Assembly (NCBI GenBank): GCA_934644965.1
Contig: CAKUDG010000027.1
Span: forward strand, 1-46,525
DNA: 46,525 bases
Source: an uncultured Victivallales bacterium
Lineage (GTDB): Bacteria > Verrucomicrobiota > Lentisphaeria > Victivallales > UBA1829
Direction: 5' to 3'
The position numbers and the translations under genes are program-made. Of the stretch, positions 1 to 7,290 are shown piece after piece (within the stretch, counting starts at the first letter, position 1; every line of letters starts with the position of its first letter). The notes beneath the pieces were generated by a model that was not told where the DNA came from, did not search any database, and was given only the letters and a program-made list of their open reading frames with translations.

Positions 1-17
1 CAAGGTCATGGACCTTG
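1..17. repeat. Perfect 7-bp inverted repeat at the window edge
   Basis: CAAGGTC and GACCTTG flank a 3-nt ATG loop. The element touches the left edge, so a longer stem cannot be excluded. No T-run follows on the plus strand, so it is not an obvious terminator in that direction. Its role is unknown; it could be the end of a terminator for a minus-strand or a plus-strand gene outside the window. Confidence 0.4.
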
Positions 18-52
18 ACCTCGAGAAAAATGCTAACCGCATTTTTCCGTAA

Positions 53-93
53 TTTTTGTTGCTTCGCAAGGTTTTTATTTTTTGTTGCTTCGC
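53..93. repeat. Short direct repeat TTTTTGTTGCTTCGC
   Basis: The 15-mer TTTTTGTTGCTTCGC occurs at 53-67 and again at 79-93, 26 bp apart, in the T-rich stretch beyond the adhE terminator. It may be a small tandem duplication; no function is visible. Confidence 0.5.
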
Positions 94-112
94 TATCTTT
101 TCTACAGACGGC

Positions 113-161
113 AAAAAGCGGCGCATTGCGTCCGGTGTGCAAGAAAAACGCAATGCGCCGC
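113..161 (-). terminator. Rho-independent terminator of adhE
   Basis: Read on the minus strand, a perfect 14-bp stem (GCGGCGCATTGCGT at 161-148 with ACGCAATGCGCCGC at 131-118) closes a 16-nt loop and is followed directly by five T residues (117-113). It lies about 100 bp past the adhE stop codon. The stem is GC-rich and perfect, so this is a strong intrinsic terminator. Confidence 0.85.
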
Positions 162-258
162 AGGGAGAGAGAATACGAGCTCAGAAACGGAAGGAAGAGG
201 AAAAATGTTTCTTCACATTCTCTATTTTTCCCCTCCTCTTCCGTCAGGAGAAAACTCC

Positions 259-2904
259 TTACAGAGTCCCTTCATAGGCTTTGATGTACAGCTCCTTGAT
301 TTCAGCAATCAGCGGATAACGCGGATTGGCACCCGTACACTGATCGTCAAACGCATTTTCCGAAAGAGTGTCCAGTTTGGAGTAGAACTCCTCTTTGGTG
401 AAATGCCCGTATTTCTGAGCATATTCCGCAATGCTGGAGGGAATGTTCAAAGTCTTTTTGAGCTCCTCAATGGCTGCGATGAGATTCTCCACTTTCTCAT
501 CCGGCGTGTTTCCACCGAGTCCGAGATAATCCGCAACTCTCGCATATCGCTTTTTCGTGTCCGGATACCGGTACTGCGGGAAAGCGGCCTGCTTGAGCGG
601 AGCATCCGTGGCGTTGAAACGGATGACCTGGGAAATCAACAGAGCATTTGCCAGCCCGTGCGGGATGTGGAAAGCCGCACCAAGTTTGTGCGCCATGGAG
701 TGGCAGACCCCGAGGAAGGCATTGGCAAACGCCATCCCCGCAAGAGTGGCGGCATAATGCATTTTCTCCCTGGCTTCCGGATCGGATGCGCCGTTGTTGT
801 AGGAACGCGGCAGATATTCCAGAATCAGTTTTGAAGCCTCCAGACACATGGGATCGGTAAACTCCGTGGCCATGCAGGAGACCAGAGCCTCCAGCGCATG
901 GACAAGAGCGTCAATTCCCCCGAACGCCGTCAGGGATTTGGGCATGTTCATGACAAAGGAAGGATCCACTACCGCCATGGTCGGAGTCAAGGCATAGTCT
1001 GCAATCGCATACTTGGCACCGGTGGCGTCATCCGTGACAATGGCAAAGGGAGTGACTTCCGACCCCGTTCCCGAAGTGGTCGGAATCGTGACAAGTTCCG
1101 CCTTCTTCCCGAGAACAGGGAAGCTGTGAATACGCTTCCGGATATCCATGAAACGCATGGACAGCAGGTCAAATTTCGCATCCGGATTCTCATAGGCAAG
1201 CCACATGATCTTCGCCGCATCCATGGGAGAACCGCCGCCAAGAGCGATGATGACGTCGGGAGCGAAACTTTCCATGGCTTTGAGCCCGGCGTCAATGGTG
1301 GAACGGGTGGGATCAGGTTTGACGTCATGGAAAATCTCATATTCGATTCCCTCGTCCGAAAGAATGTCCGTGACGGTTTTGGCGTATCCGAGATCATAAA
1401 GCGGCTTGTCCGTGACGATGAAAGCGCGTTTCTTCCCCTTCAGCTCCTTCAGCGCCACGCCCAGAGCCCCGAATTTGTAATAGACTTTCGGAGGAACCCG
1501 GAACCAGAGCATGTTTTCCCGCCTTTCCGCCACCGTCTTGATGTTCATGAGGTGTTTCACGCCGACATTTTCGCTGACGGCGTTCCCGCCCCAGGAACCG
1601 CATCCCAGTGTCAGGGAAGGCTCCAGCTTGAAGTTGTAAATATCGCCGATTGCGCCCTGGGAACTCGGCATGTTAACCAGAATGCGGCAGGTGTGCTGGA
1701 CTTTGCTGTAACGGGCGATGCGTTCGGCATTGCCGGGATTCGTGTAGAGAACGGATGTGTGCCCGATGCCTGCAAATTCGACCAGTCTGCGGGCTTTGTC
1801 CACGCCGTCCTCGAAATCCTTTGCCCGGTACATCGCAAGAACGGGAGAAAGTTTTTCATAGGCGAAGGGTTCACCGCGGTCAATGACTTCCGCCTCCCCG
1901 ATCAGGACTTTGGTCCCTGCCGGAACCGTAATCCCCGCAATTTCCGCAATCCTGACCGCGCTCTGCCCCACTATGGCCGCATTCAGCTTGCCATTTTTGA
2001 TCACGGTGCTTCCGACTTTCATACGTTCCTCAAAATTCAGGAAGTATGCGCCCCTCGCCTGAAATTCGGCCTTGACGGCATCATACACCTGATCCAGCAC
2101 CACAACGGACTGTTCCGAAGCGCAGATCATGCCGTTGTCGAACGTCTTGGAAAGCAGGACGGAGGAGACCGCCATGGGGATGTCCGCCGTTTCATCAATG
2201 AGCGCCGGCGTGTTCCCCGCACCGACTCCGATCGCCGGCGTCCCGGAAGAATACGCCGCCTTCACCATGCCGGGACCCCCGGTGGCGAGAATCAGACTGA
2301 TCCCGGGATGCTTCATCAGATGCTGACTCAGTTCCACGGTCGGATTCTCAATGCATTCGACAAGTCCTTCCGGTGCTCCGGCCTCCACCGCCGCCTCCGC
2401 GATGATTCTTGCCGCGTGCGCCGTGGACTTCCTGGCGCGCGGATGCGGTGAGAAAATAATCGCATTCCGCGTCTTCAGAGCAATCAGCGCCTTGAAGATC
2501 GCCGTGGAGGTGGGATTGGTTGTCGGGACAATCCCCGCAATCACGCCGAGGGGTTCGGCTATTTTTTTGATCCCGTACAAACTGTCTTCGGAAAGAACGC
2601 CGCATGTCCGGGTGTCTTTGTAGCGGTTGTAGATGTATTCCGATGCAAAATGGTTCTTGATGACTTTATCCTCAACCACGCCCATCCCGGTTTCTTCCAC
2701 CGCTTCCCGGGCCAGCGGAATGCGCGCCTGATTCGCACGGATCGCCGCATTGCGGAACACCGCGTCCACCTGTTCCTGAGTGAAGGTGGAATAAATCTTC
2801 TGCGCGGACTTCGCTTTTTCAATCAGGGTGTTCAAGCCGGAAATCTGATCAAGGGTTTCATCCGTCACGTCCGTTCTCTGGTGTGCTTCATTGCTTTCAT
2901 TCAT
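259..2904 (-). CDS. adhE: Bifunctional acetaldehyde/alcohol dehydrogenase AdhE
   Basis: This 881-aa protein has the usual AdhE length and order: a CoA-acylating acetaldehyde dehydrogenase half (about residues 20-450) and an iron-dependent alcohol dehydrogenase half (about 470-880). The thiol nucleophile is the Cys in FDNGMICASEQ near residue 261. The second half shows the GGGSPMDAAK nucleotide motif and the metal-site helices with GIDALVHALE and AHKLGAAFHIPHG. It converts acetyl-CoA to ethanol in two NADH-consuming steps, a redox outlet in fermentation; AdhE proteins often form long helical filaments (spirosomes). The ATG at 2904 follows an AGGAGGAT Shine-Dalgarno (2911-2918). The gene stands alone between a strong promoter with Rex-like sites upstream and an intrinsic terminator downstream, so it is probably a single-gene unit under NADH/NAD control. 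Confidence 0.97.
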   Translation of the reverse strand: MNESNEAHQRTDVTDETLDQISGLNTLIEKAKSAQKIYSTFTQEQVDAVFRNAAIRANQARIPLAREAVEETGMGVVEDKVIKNHFASEYIYNRYKDTRTCGVLSEDSLYGIKKIAEPLGVIAGIVPTTNPTSTAIFKALIALKTRNAIIFSPHPRARKSTAHAARIIAEAAVEAGAPEGLVECIENPTVELSQHLMKHPGISLILATGGPGMVKAAYSSGTPAIGVGAGNTPALIDETADIPMAVSSVLLSKTFDNGMICASEQSVVVLDQVYDAVKAEFQARGAYFLNFEERMKVGSTVIKNGKLNAAIVGQSAVRIAEIAGITVPAGTKVLIGEAEVIDRGEPFAYEKLSPVLAMYRAKDFEDGVDKARRLVEFAGIGHTSVLYTNPGNAERIARYSKVQHTCRILVNMPSSQGAIGDIYNFKLEPSLTLGCGSWGGNAVSENVGVKHLMNIKTVAERRENMLWFRVPPKVYYKFGALGVALKELKGKKRAFIVTDKPLYDLGYAKTVTDILSDEGIEYEIFHDVKPDPTRSTIDAGLKAMESFAPDVIIALGGGSPMDAAKIMWLAYENPDAKFDLLSMRFMDIRKRIHSFPVLGKKAELVTIPTTSGTGSEVTPFAIVTDDATGAKYAIADYALTPTMAVVDPSFVMNMPKSLTAFGGIDALVHALEALVSCMATEFTDPMCLEASKLILEYLPRSYNNGASDPEAREKMHYAATLAGMAFANAFLGVCHSMAHKLGAAFHIPHGLANALLISQVIRFNATDAPLKQAAFPQYRYPDTKKRYARVADYLGLGGNTPDEKVENLIAAIEELKKTLNIPSSIAEYAQKYGHFTKEEFYSKLDTLSENAFDDQCTGANPRYPLIAEIKELYIKAYEGTL

Positions 2905-2916
2905 GGCAGGATCCTC

Positions 2917-2934
2917 CTGTTATTATTTTCACAA
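2917..2934. promoter_or_regulatory. Rex-like site A overlapping the adhE Shine-Dalgarno
   Basis: CTGTTATTATTTTCACAA resembles the Rex operator pattern TTGTKAAN4TTMACAA, with mismatches at the first base and one inner position. It lies downstream of the predicted promoter in the 5' leader and touches the Shine-Dalgarno. Binding here would block transcription as a roadblock. Assignment to Rex is inferred from motif and from adhE being a classical Rex target. Confidence 0.4.
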
Positions 2935-2968
2935 ATAGTTTTCACCTGTTTTCCCGTTTGTCTGATTT

Positions 2969-2997
2969 AAAATACCGCCTTGTTGCCACTATGTCAA
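2969..2997 (-). promoter_or_regulatory. Sigma70-type promoter of adhE
   Basis: On the minus strand a perfect TTGACA (2997-2992), a 17-bp spacer and TATTTT (2974-2969) form a near-consensus promoter. The start of transcription would fall near 2962, giving a leader of about 58 nt before the ATG. Confidence 0.75.
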
Positions 2998-3002
2998 GCT
3001 AT

Positions 3003-3020
3003 CTGTGAAGAAAAACACAA
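3003..3020. promoter_or_regulatory. Weak Rex/CRP-like site B just upstream of the adhE -35
   Basis: CTGTGAAGAAAAACACAA keeps the TGTGAA and ACACAA half-site character with three mismatches to the Rex consensus. It sits immediately upstream of the -35 box, centred about 50 bp before the predicted start. It is the weakest of the four related sites. Confidence 0.3.
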
Positions 3021-3043
3021 AGAAATTTATATATTTTTTTATA

Positions 3044-3061
3044 TTGTGAAAAATATAACAA
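3044..3061. promoter_or_regulatory. Rex-like site C
   Basis: TTGTGAAAAATATAACAA fits the Rex operator pattern (TTGTGAAN4TTAACAA) with a single inner mismatch. Its centre is 41 bp from site B and 45 bp from site D, about four helical turns each, so the sites would lie on roughly the same DNA face. Confidence 0.55.
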
Positions 3062-3088
3062 TATAAAGGAGGTTTTCCTGAAGATAAA

Positions 3089-3106
3089 TTGTGAAATACA
3101 TCACAA
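3089..3106. promoter_or_regulatory. Rex/CRP-like palindrome D
   Basis: TTGTGAAATACATCACAA has perfect TTGTGA/TCACAA half-sites around six bases. It matches the TTGTGA-type Rex operator with one inner mismatch, and equally the TGTGAN6TCACA core of CRP/FNR-family sites. Being near adhE favours Rex, but the sequence alone does not separate the two families. It lies between divergent adhE and gnd and could act on either. Confidence 0.6.
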
Positions 3107-3216
3107 ATTAATCATACGGAAAATCCCGGGAATCACTCCTCGAAAAGTCACAGAACGCCCCGACACAGAAGAAAAGAAGTGATGCGCAATGCGTTTTTTC
3201 CGGAGTTTTTTATACG

Positions 3217-3234
3217 GCGGAAAACGTTTTCCGC
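3217..3234. promoter_or_regulatory. 18-bp perfect palindrome, LacI-family-like operator
   Basis: GCGGAAAACGTTTTCCGC is a perfect palindrome with the central CG typical of LacI/CcpA-family operators. It ends exactly where the predicted gnd -35 box begins (3235), a position suited to repression. No LacI-family gene is present in the window, so the regulator is unknown. Confidence 0.55.
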
Positions 3235-3264
3235 TTGGCATATGCTTTCTCCCGGTGCTATATT
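3235..3264 (+). promoter_or_regulatory. Probable promoter of the gnd run
   Basis: TTGGCA (3235-3240), an 18-bp spacer and TATATT (3259-3264) resemble a sigma70 promoter. It directs transcription toward gnd with a leader of about 160 nt and abuts the 18-bp palindrome. Confidence 0.5.
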
Positions 3265-3431
3265 CCGCAAGAAACATAGAAAATCAGAAGGAAAAACCGA
3301 GGCGGGAAAGACTGAGGGAAAACGAAGTGTCTCCCAAAAAAACCTGCCGCGGCACACTTTGCCGATAAGTCTGTCGGTAAGGGAAAAGGGAATCGGACCG
3401 CTCATCAAAACGGGGGGAGGATCTGTCGAAT

Positions 3432-5165
3432 ATGCAGAACATGCGGAACAGCATCAGCCAGAAAATCATCAAGGCCAAAAAAACGGATATGGATATCAGG
3501 AGAAACGATATCAGGGGAAACCGCGCAGAGGGAAACGACAATGCAGGGAAAGCGGATATCGCCGTCGCCGGACTCGCCGTCATGGGAGCGAATCTGGCAT
3601 TGAACATGGAGTCGAAAGGCTTTCATGTGGCCGTCTACAACCGTACGGAAGAGAAGCTCGAGGAATTCATGGTCCACCGTGCACAGGGGAGGAATTTCAT
3701 TCCTGCACGCTCTCCGGAAGAGCTCTGTCCGCTTCTGAAACGCCCGAGACGGATTATGATGATGGTCAAGGCGGGTGCACCGGTTGACGAACTCATTGCG
3801 CGTTTCCTGCCCGCGCTGGAACCGGGCGATATTCTCATCGACGGAGGGAACAGTCATTTCACGGATACGGAACGCCGATGCCGCGAACTCGCCGGTAAAG
3901 GAATCCGTTATCTGGGAGTCGGCATATCCGGAGGCGAGGAAGGCGCACTGCACGGGCCTTCCATCATGCCCGGAGGCAACGGGGAGGCCTGGCCGTATGT
4001 CCGGGACCTCTTCCGCGCCATCGCCGCCAGAGCAGGCGGAAAACCCTGCTGCGAATGGATCGGGCCAGGCGGAGCGGGACACTTTGTCAAGATGCTCCAC
4101 AACGGAATCGAATATGCAGACATGCAGATGATTTCGGAAGCCTATCTGCTGCTGCGGGACTTCCTGGGACTCTCCGTCCCCGAAGTCCGCAGACATTTTG
4201 AACGCTGGAATTCCACAGAGCTGAACAGCTATCTGATCGGGAGCGCCGCGGATCTGCTGAAGGTGAAGGATCCCGCCACGGGCCGTTATGTCATAGACGT
4301 CATTCTGGATGTTGCCGGGCAGAAGGGAACGGGAAAGTGGACGGTTCAGTCCGCCCTGGATCTGGCCATGCCGGCTGCGACGATTGCCGAAGCGGTTTTC
4401 GCCCGCTTTGCCTCTGCGCTTCGTGATGAACGTCTGAAAGGCGCCGCCCTCCTTCCGGGGCCGGAGCGGACAGAACTCCCGCAGGGGAAAAAACGTCTCT
4501 TTCCGGAAAAAATCCGCAAGGCGCTTTTCGCTTCCAAAATTTGTGCATACGCCCAGGGATTCCAGCTGCTTGAAGCCGCATCGGAACAATATTCCTGGAA
4601 TCTGGATTTCGCCCGGATCGCCCTGCTCTGGCGCGGAGGATGCATTATCCGGGCGGATTTTCTGGATGATATTGCGGCGGCGTTCAGAAAACGCTCTGGG
4701 AAAGGGGCGGAGGGGAAGAACGCCCTGATGCTGGCACCCTTCTTCCGGGATGCGCTGACGGATTCGCAGTCCGCCTGGCGGGAAGTCACGGCGGAGGCCC
4801 TGAAAAACGGGCTCCCCGTTCCCGCCTTCTCCAGCGCTCTCACATACTACGACTCCATGCGCGCGGAACAGCTGCCTGCCAATATGCTGCAGGCCCTCAG
4901 AGACTATTTCGGAGCACATGGATATGAAAGGACGGACCGCCCCCGCGGAGAATTCTTCCATACGCAATGGACTTCTCCTGAAGAAACGGGGAAAGATACA
5001 GGAAAAGAGAATGAAAAACGGGATGGAAAGAAGAAAAAAGATGCTCCGGAAATCTCCGGGGGAGCCTCTTCCTCCTCTTTTTCTTCTTCTCCCTCCATCC
5101 GGCAGCAAAGGACTGCCTCCCGAGGCCCCGGGAAGACAGAAAAGAAGCAGACAGGAAAACAATGA
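3432..5165 (+). CDS. gnd: 6-phosphogluconate dehydrogenase, decarboxylating
   Basis: The enzyme oxidises and decarboxylates 6-phosphogluconate to ribulose 5-phosphate in the oxidative pentose phosphate pathway. The Rossmann motif GLAVMGANLALNM starts near residue 50, IDGGNSHF and SGGEEGALHGPSIMPGG mark the substrate and cofactor region, and HFVKMLHNGIEY carries the catalytic Lys. GTGKWT is the C-terminal domain signature. At 577 aa it is about 100 residues longer than usual: about 35 polar residues precede the Rossmann fold and about 60-70 Lys/Glu/Ser-rich residues follow the core. A GGGGAGG Shine-Dalgarno (about 3413-3420) precedes the ATG at 3432; in-frame ATGs at 3444 and further down are alternatives. 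The next gene follows by 46 bp. Confidence 0.95.
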   Translation: MQNMRNSISQKIIKAKKTDMDIRRNDIRGNRAEGNDNAGKADIAVAGLAVMGANLALNMESKGFHVAVYNRTEEKLEEFMVHRAQGRNFIPARSPEELCPLLKRPRRIMMMVKAGAPVDELIARFLPALEPGDILIDGGNSHFTDTERRCRELAGKGIRYLGVGISGGEEGALHGPSIMPGGNGEAWPYVRDLFRAIAARAGGKPCCEWIGPGGAGHFVKMLHNGIEYADMQMISEAYLLLRDFLGLSVPEVRRHFERWNSTELNSYLIGSAADLLKVKDPATGRYVIDVILDVAGQKGTGKWTVQSALDLAMPAATIAEAVFARFASALRDERLKGAALLPGPERTELPQGKKRLFPEKIRKALFASKICAYAQGFQLLEAASEQYSWNLDFARIALLWRGGCIIRADFLDDIAAAFRKRSGKGAEGKNALMLAPFFRDALTDSQSAWREVTAEALKNGLPVPAFSSALTYYDSMRAEQLPANMLQALRDYFGAHGYERTDRPRGEFFHTQWTSPEETGKDTGKENEKRDGKKKKDAPEISGGASSSSFSSSPSIRQQRTASRGPGKTEKKQTGKQ

Positions 5166-5211
5166 GAGAACCGGGCTGGAAAAAGACCGGAGAAAGGAAA
5201 GATTTTCCCTC

Positions 5212-6069
5212 ATGACCACGATGAAGAAAAGAAATTGGAAAAGAAAATTCCTGCTTGCGGGAGCACTGGTCTCCACTTTGATCATCACATCTGCCTGCGC
5301 TCAGCTGACGGAGGCCGAATATGCCAGAATTCTTCAGCTGGAAGAGGCTGATGAACCGGATCTCACACTCGAACAGCTCATTGCAAAAATGCACGAGGCA
5401 ACCGATCCGCTCAATGCCTTCCAGGATGCGAAGTCCTACCGGATGGGGCAGAAAATCGTTTCCACGAAGAATTTGGAAAAGAACAACAGCCCGCACGACG
5501 AATATTCCATGGAAATTCTCTACAAGACCCCCGACCGGATGCGCTATACCTCCATGCGGGACGGCAAGCCCTTTTCCATTCTGGTTTTCAACGGGGATCG
5601 CGCCTGGTATCAGGATCCGAAGACGCAGAAGGTGGTCATGATTCCCCAGGGGACGGCTCTGAACCTGGTGAAGGCGTTTTCCGGCATGCTGCGTCCGGGG
5701 CAGAACATGACGGATATCTTCAAAAGCATCGAAGTCGGGGTCCTCTTCCAGAACCGCGAGAAACTCTACCGTCTCATCTGCCGCGTGGAGGACCCCGCCA
5801 TTGCCCCCTATGTGATTTATGTGGACGGGTCCACTTTCCTGACAAGAAAAATCGAAACCATTCTGTATGCCGAGGACGGATCCACCTATCTCTATCAGGC
5901 GGTCTCCGAATCCTATGCGTGGATGAGCAATGTCAAAATGGCTCTGACTTCCATTGTCACGACGGGAAAGCAGCAGGACGTCTCCACCATCACAGGCTTT
6001 GTCCTGAATCCCGAAATTCCCGATTCGGAGTTTGAAATCCCCGTCCCCTTCACTCATCAGGCGGAATGA
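5212..6069 (+). CDS. Exported LolA/RseB-like outer-membrane lipoprotein-sorting protein
   Basis: The 285-aa product starts with a basic stretch and a hydrophobic segment (FLLAGALVSTLIITSAC) ending in a Cys that may be a lipobox, although the residue at -3 is not ideal. The mature part carries YKTPDRMRYTSMRDGKPF and GDRAWYQDPKTQKVVMIP, a pattern of the LolA-like half-barrel family in which a beta sheet shields lipid or lipoprotein. I infer a periplasmic or membrane-anchored lipid-handling role; the exact ligand cannot be told. The ATG at 5212 was chosen because AAAGGAAA (5193-5200) precedes it; the open frame extends further up, inside gnd. Its stop overlaps the possible start of the AraC gene by ATGA. 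Confidence 0.7.
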   Translation: MTTMKKRNWKRKFLLAGALVSTLIITSACAQLTEAEYARILQLEEADEPDLTLEQLIAKMHEATDPLNAFQDAKSYRMGQKIVSTKNLEKNNSPHDEYSMEILYKTPDRMRYTSMRDGKPFSILVFNGDRAWYQDPKTQKVVMIPQGTALNLVKAFSGMLRPGQNMTDIFKSIEVGVLFQNREKLYRLICRVEDPAIAPYVIYVDGSTFLTRKIETILYAEDGSTYLYQAVSESYAWMSNVKMALTSIVTTGKQQDVSTITGFVLNPEIPDSEFEIPVPFTHQAE

Positions 6070-7181
6070 TTTCATTCTCCCCGCAAGGTGTATGTGGATT
6101 CATGAAGATGAAGACTCTTCAGGCAAAATGCGCTCCGACCCCCCCGAATGAGGATGAGGATGATGAAAAGAAGAAGGAGGAACGGAAAGGAAAAAAGGGG
6201 GAAAAAGAAACGTACAGCAGTGCCGAAGCATTCTCCTCCGCAAACGCTGAAACTGCCGGATGCGCCGCAAGCGGAAAAGGCGGAAGGAGCGGGGGGAACG
6301 GGAAAGGAGGCGGCGGGAGCGGATGCCTTCCGGAGCTGAACGCGTCCTCCCTTCCCGTCGGAGTGGTCTGGCAGGATCCGCAGCAGGACATGCCGCTTCA
6401 TTCGCACCGTTTTCACGAACTCGTCTTCATTTTCAAGGGTCATGCCAGGCACCGTTATGAAAACAGGACCTATTTCATTTCCGAAGGAGATATTTTCCTG
6501 ATTCCGCCGGGCGTGGAACATGCGTATCTGGAAACCTCCGGACTGGAACTGGTGAACATTCTCTATTTTCCCCAGGCGCTTGCCATGCCGATGCATGACC
6601 TGCTGCAGCTGCCGGGATATCACGCCTTCTTTGAATTCGAGCCGGCAATGCGCGAGAAACAGGGTTTTGAAGGCCGTCTCAGAGTACACGGATGGGAGCT
6701 GGAGAACCTGAGAAGTCTGGCAATGGAGTTCACGGCGGAACTGGACGGGAGAAAGCCGGGATGTTTGTTTGAATGCGTGGCACTGCTGATGCAGATGATT
6801 CTGAGAGTCTCGCGCCTGTATGACGGATACTCTTCCACAGGAGCACAGGAGGATCTGCTCCGCCTGGGGAGAGTTCTCAGTCTCATGCAGAAGTCCTGCT
6901 GCGGGAAGCCGCTGCGGATGAAGGAACTGGCCAGGAAAGCGGGCATGTCCCAATCCGGTTTTTACCGTTCGTTCCGGAAGACGCTCGGAGTGTCTCCCAT
7001 GGAATATCTCCTTTCCCTGCGCCTTTCCGCGGCACGGGATCTCTTGGAGCATTCGGCAAAAACCATAGGAGAAATCGCGGAGGAAACCGGTTTCGAGGAC
7101 AGCAATTATTTTTCGCGCGCATTCAGGAAATCTTCTGGCATGAGTCCGCGCGAGTTCAGGCGGACTTTCTCCGCCCGCTGA
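6066..7181 (+). CDS. AraC-family transcriptional regulator with cupin sensor domain
   Basis: The C-terminal 100 residues hold the two helix-turn-helix units of AraC proteins (KELARKAGMSQSGFYRSFRK and IGEIAEETGFEDSNYFSRAF), ending in the usual SPREFRRTF. Ahead of them is a cupin sensor (HSHRFHELVFIFKGHARHRY, GDIFLIPPGVEHAY) as in RhaS/RhaR-like sugar regulators. About 100 residues at the N-terminus are Lys/Glu/Gly-rich and probably disordered. The ATG at 6066 overlaps the preceding stop as ATGA, suggesting translational coupling; ATG at 6102, with AAGGTG upstream, is a reasonable alternative giving 359 aa. Its ligand is unknown; a link to carbohydrate use is inferred from the family. Confidence 0.85.
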   Translation: MISFSPQGVCGFMKMKTLQAKCAPTPPNEDEDDEKKKEERKGKKGEKETYSSAEAFSSANAETAGCAASGKGGRSGGNGKGGGGSGCLPELNASSLPVGVVWQDPQQDMPLHSHRFHELVFIFKGHARHRYENRTYFISEGDIFLIPPGVEHAYLETSGLELVNILYFPQALAMPMHDLLQLPGYHAFFEFEPAMREKQGFEGRLRVHGWELENLRSLAMEFTAELDGRKPGCLFECVALLMQMILRVSRLYDGYSSTGAQEDLLRLGRVLSLMQKSCCGKPLRMKELARKAGMSQSGFYRSFRKTLGVSPMEYLLSLRLSAARDLLEHSAKTIGEIAEETGFEDSNYFSRAFRKSSGMSPREFRRTFSAR

Positions 7182-7192
7182 AAGGGAAAAAC

Positions 7193-7260
7193 GCCGGCAG
7201 AGCCCCCTCCCCCCCGGAAGGGAAAATGCGGCTGCCGGCAGCCGCTCCGCACGGCGGAGC
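7193..7260 (+). other. Two leader hairpins before the nucleotide sugar dehydrogenase
   Basis: GCCGGCAG (7193-7200) pairs with CTGCCGGC (7232-7239), and GCTCCGC (7244-7250) pairs with GCGGAGC (7254-7260). Neither is followed by a T-run. They may attenuate or shield transcription from the AraC gene, or stabilise the message 5' end. Confidence 0.4.
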
Positions 7261-7290
7261 AGTACGGAAAACAGTAGAACAAAGGAGTCT

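Noticed and set aside
898..2451. A 517-codon plus-strand open frame antisense to adhE
   Set aside because: It has no family motifs or ribosome site and mirrors the codon bias of adhE on the other strand.
3405..5288. A 627-codon minus-strand open frame antisense to gnd
   Set aside because: Low-complexity Arg/Ser/Phe-rich translation without domains; gnd on the plus strand is certain.
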